Assembly: GCA_963832365.1 (NCBI GenBank)
Contig: CAWHUL010000011.1
Span: forward strand, 1-64,000
Length of the DNA: 64,000 nucleotides
Reading direction: 5' to 3'
From: CAWBRT01 sp963832365
GTDB lineage: Bacteria > Acidobacteriota > Terriglobia > Terriglobales > Acidobacteriaceae
Under the pieces are notes generated by a model, which had not been told where the DNA came from, searched no databases, and was given only the letters and a program-made list of their open reading frames with translations. The number at the start of each line of letters is the position of its first letter. The stretch's first letter is position 1. Shown piece after piece: positions 62,401 to 64,000 of the stretch. Position numbers and translations under genes: made by a program.

Positions 62401-63471
62401 ATGGAAGCTGATCTGCGGCAACAGGCTGCATTAAATTCTCAGGAACGTGAGATGCTGCGACCACCGAACGAGAGGCTACCCCGAAGCGTAATTCTTCGCC
62501 GCAGGCTGCTCGCCTGGTATGACCGCAATCAGCGCGACCTGCCCTGGCGCCGATCCGCCGATCCTTACCGCATCTGGCTATCGGAGATCATGTTGCAACA
62601 GACCCGCGTTGCCGCCGTCCTGGAGCACTACAGGGCTTTTCTGGCACGCTTTCCTACTGTCCGGAAGCTTGCTGGCGCACCGCTGGAGAGCGTCTTGGCC
62701 GCCTGGAGCGGTTTGGGATATTACCGTCGCGCCCGCTCGCTGCACCGCGCCGCTGAACAAATCGTGGAGTGCCATGGCAGCCGCTTTCCGCGTACGGTGC
62801 AGGAACTCCGCGCTCTCCCCGGCGTCGGACGCTATACCGGGGCGGCTGTGGCCAGCATCGCCTTCGGCGTGCCGGTCGCGGTCGTCGATGGCAATGTCGA
62901 GCGCGTAATCTCACGTTTGCTGGCCGCCTCAGCTGGAAGTGCGGCGTCCAAGCCGGACTATTGGGCGCTCGCCGAATCACTGCTGGCGCGCCGCCGTCCG
63001 GGCGATTGGAACCAGGCAATGATGGAGCTGGGCGCCACCATGTGCCTGCCACGCCAGCCCCAATGCGGCGCGTGCCCGCTGAAGCGGTGGTGCAAGGCTG
63101 CCAAGGCGGAAAGCGCGGGCGGAAAAGATGAATTCGCGCACGACGGCTCCCCGGCTCCACGACGAAAGTTCCATAAGGATGAAGCGTATCTGCTGGCGCG
63201 CCGACCCGGCTCCATTTATCTGGTTCGCCGTGCCTTGCGGGCAAAGGTGATGGCCGGAATGTGGGAGCTTCCACGTCTGTCGGCTCCGCCCTCCGGACGG
63301 GAGCCGCTGTTCAGACTGAAGCACTGCATCACCGTCACGAACTATAAGGTTGCAGTCTTTGACGATGCTGGTAAGCCCCGCGGCGGCATTTGGGTGGCGC
63401 TCGATCGGATTCCCGAACTGCCACTGACCGGACTAACGCGCAAGGTCTTACGCCGGGCCACGCTCATCTAA
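62401..63471 (+). CDS. mutY: A/G-specific adenine glycosylase MutY
   Basis: 356 residues from the ATG at 62401; the frame is open to 62260 but that part overlaps the divergent DUF2844 promoter. WRRSADPYRIWLSEIMLQQT (catalytic Glu in SEIM), helix-hairpin-helix ALPGVGRYTGAAV, catalytic Asp in VVDGNVERV and an iron-sulphur cluster C-x6-C-x2-C-x5-C (CLPRQPQCGACPLKRWC). A C-terminal NUDIX-like domain reads MWELPRLS and HCITVTNYKV. Removes A opposite 8-oxo-G. Confidence 0.92.
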   Translation: MEADLRQQAALNSQEREMLRPPNERLPRSVILRRRLLAWYDRNQRDLPWRRSADPYRIWLSEIMLQQTRVAAVLEHYRAFLARFPTVRKLAGAPLESVLAAWSGLGYYRRARSLHRAAEQIVECHGSRFPRTVQELRALPGVGRYTGAAVASIAFGVPVAVVDGNVERVISRLLAASAGSAASKPDYWALAESLLARRRPGDWNQAMMELGATMCLPRQPQCGACPLKRWCKAAKAESAGGKDEFAHDGSPAPRRKFHKDEAYLLARRPGSIYLVRRALRAKVMAGMWELPRLSAPPSGREPLFRLKHCITVTNYKVAVFDDAGKPRGGIWVALDRIPELPLTGLTRKVLRRATLI

Positions 63472-63533
63472 TATTTAGAGCTGGTTCCGTCAAATTAGTT
63501 AGAACGTGTTCTATAAGTGGATAAATGAGGTGG

Positions 63534-63564
63534 CCCACATTTGCCCGCAGTTGGCTAATGTGGG
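63534..63564. repeat. Covarying hairpin repeat, copy 5
   Basis: CCCACATT pairs with AATGTGGG; inner GCC with GGC. Confidence 0.65.
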
Positions 63565-63606
63565 GCTTGCGAAGGCTGCATGGTCAAGTGAGTAGTTGGC
63601 CGGGTG

Positions 63607-63639
63607 CCCCAGGTTCGCCCGACTTCGGCTAACCTGGGG
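63607..63639. repeat. Covarying hairpin repeat, copy 6
   Basis: CCCCAGGTT pairs with AACCTGGGG; inner GCC with GGC. In tandem with copy 5, between mutY and the redoxin gene. Confidence 0.65.
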
Positions 63640-63712
63640 TAGTTGCCGGACGCACTACTGGCCGCTTCGGGCGAACTCGTAGTATCGTGCAACTGCACGT
63701 TTGGAGAGAGCA

Positions 63713-64000
63713 ATGTCCGCACTTGTGCCCGGTGCTTCAGCACCCGACTTCAGGCTGCCGCTGATAGGCGGCGGTGAGTTTTCGCTCCGGCAGATGCTGG
63801 CCAAGGCTCCCGTCGTACTTGCTTTTTTCAAGATCAGCTGTCCCGTCTGCCAGTATGCCTTCCCTTATTTCGACCGGCTCGCCCAGGCGCTCAAGGACAA
63901 GGGCGTTTCGGTCGTGGCCATTTCCCAGGACGACGAGAAGAACACGCTTCAGTTCATGCGCACTTATGGCGTCGGCTTCCCGACGGCCCGCGACAACGAG
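63713..64000 (+). CDS. Peroxiredoxin/TlpA-like redoxin (cut by window end)
   Basis: First 96 residues from the ATG at 63713 with GGAGAG upstream. APDFRLPLIGGGEFSLRQ, then VVLAFFKISCPVCQYAFPYF carries a C-P-V-C redox pair, followed by VSVVAISQDDEKNTLQFMR. Thioredoxin-fold AhpC/TSA-redoxin group; thiol-disulphide or peroxide handling. C-terminus unseen. Confidence 0.85.
   Translation, partial: MSALVPGASAPDFRLPLIGGGEFSLRQMLAKAPVVLAFFKISCPVCQYAFPYFDRLAQALKDKGVSVVAISQDDEKNTLQFMRTYGVGFPTARDNE

Overview
The window looks like chromosome of a GC-rich, soil-type Acidobacteriota (Terriglobia/Koribacter-like) bacterium. This is inferred from family content: tandem DUF2844/DUF3443 pairs, DUF3300 and FecR proteins, TonB-C proteins, a cysteine-less Asd paralogue next to pssA and lptE, and many short palindromic intergenic repeats. 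No rRNA, CRISPR array or replication origin was seen.

Layout. 1-3255: tail of a large type I polyketide/PUFA-like synthase (ketoreductase plus double-hotdog dehydratase) and its Sfp-type phosphopantetheinyl transferase. 3492-4986: two stand-alone receiver proteins and small ORFs. 5318-6831: a P4-like integrase beside a run of TGTCAG repeats and the 3' half of a tRNA-Lys(CTT) gene. 6805-16006: a 9.2 kb integrative island bounded by a 27 bp direct repeat. It carries its own integrase and excisionase, an operon of coiled-coil, membrane and zinc-finger proteins, a broken second recombinase, a SWIM/MgsA-like gene and hypotheticals. 16390-25931: TonB-C protein, a zinc-phospholipase gene split by an IS630 element, tRNA-Arg(TCG), a HbpS/GlcG gene with an internal stop, a secreted beta-propeller, DUF3300 and FecR proteins. 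26161-33441: a TetR-controlled efflux operon of YbhGFSR type (TolC, HlyD, two ABC ATPases, two ABC-2 permeases). 33529-43107: SDR, MaoC, amidohydrolase, HemW, threonine aldolase, acyl-CoA dehydrogenase, MeaB, TsaB and RimI. 43613-47850: an envelope/housekeeping operon psd-pssA-asd-like-lptE-holA. 48624-53861: nucleoside salvage (uridine kinase, purine nucleoside phosphorylase, concentrative nucleoside transporter, hypoxanthine phosphoribosyltransferase, secreted adenosine deaminase). 54160-62297: nucleoside deoxyribosyltransferase-like gene, GIY-YIG gene and three tandem DUF2844-DUF3443 pairs. 62401-64000: MutY and the start of a redoxin.

Two things stand out. Six intergenic hairpins share a frame (CCC(C)A at the foot, GCC...GGC at the tip), but their middle stem sequence differs while base pairing is kept. 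They sit mainly at gene ends. Second, the three DUF2844-DUF3443 pairs encode exported proteins with paired D-T-G-S and D-S-G motifs reminiscent of bilobal aspartic proteases, and one copy has a segment moved from one side of the first motif to the other.

Caution: at least a dozen single-base frameshifts or stops interrupt otherwise intact genes, including hpt, punA, udk, ltaE and hlyD, often in or near short homopolymers. That pattern suggests uncorrected sequencing indels at least as much as real pseudogenes. Start sites, family names and functions are read by eye and by recall of family motifs; no search was run.
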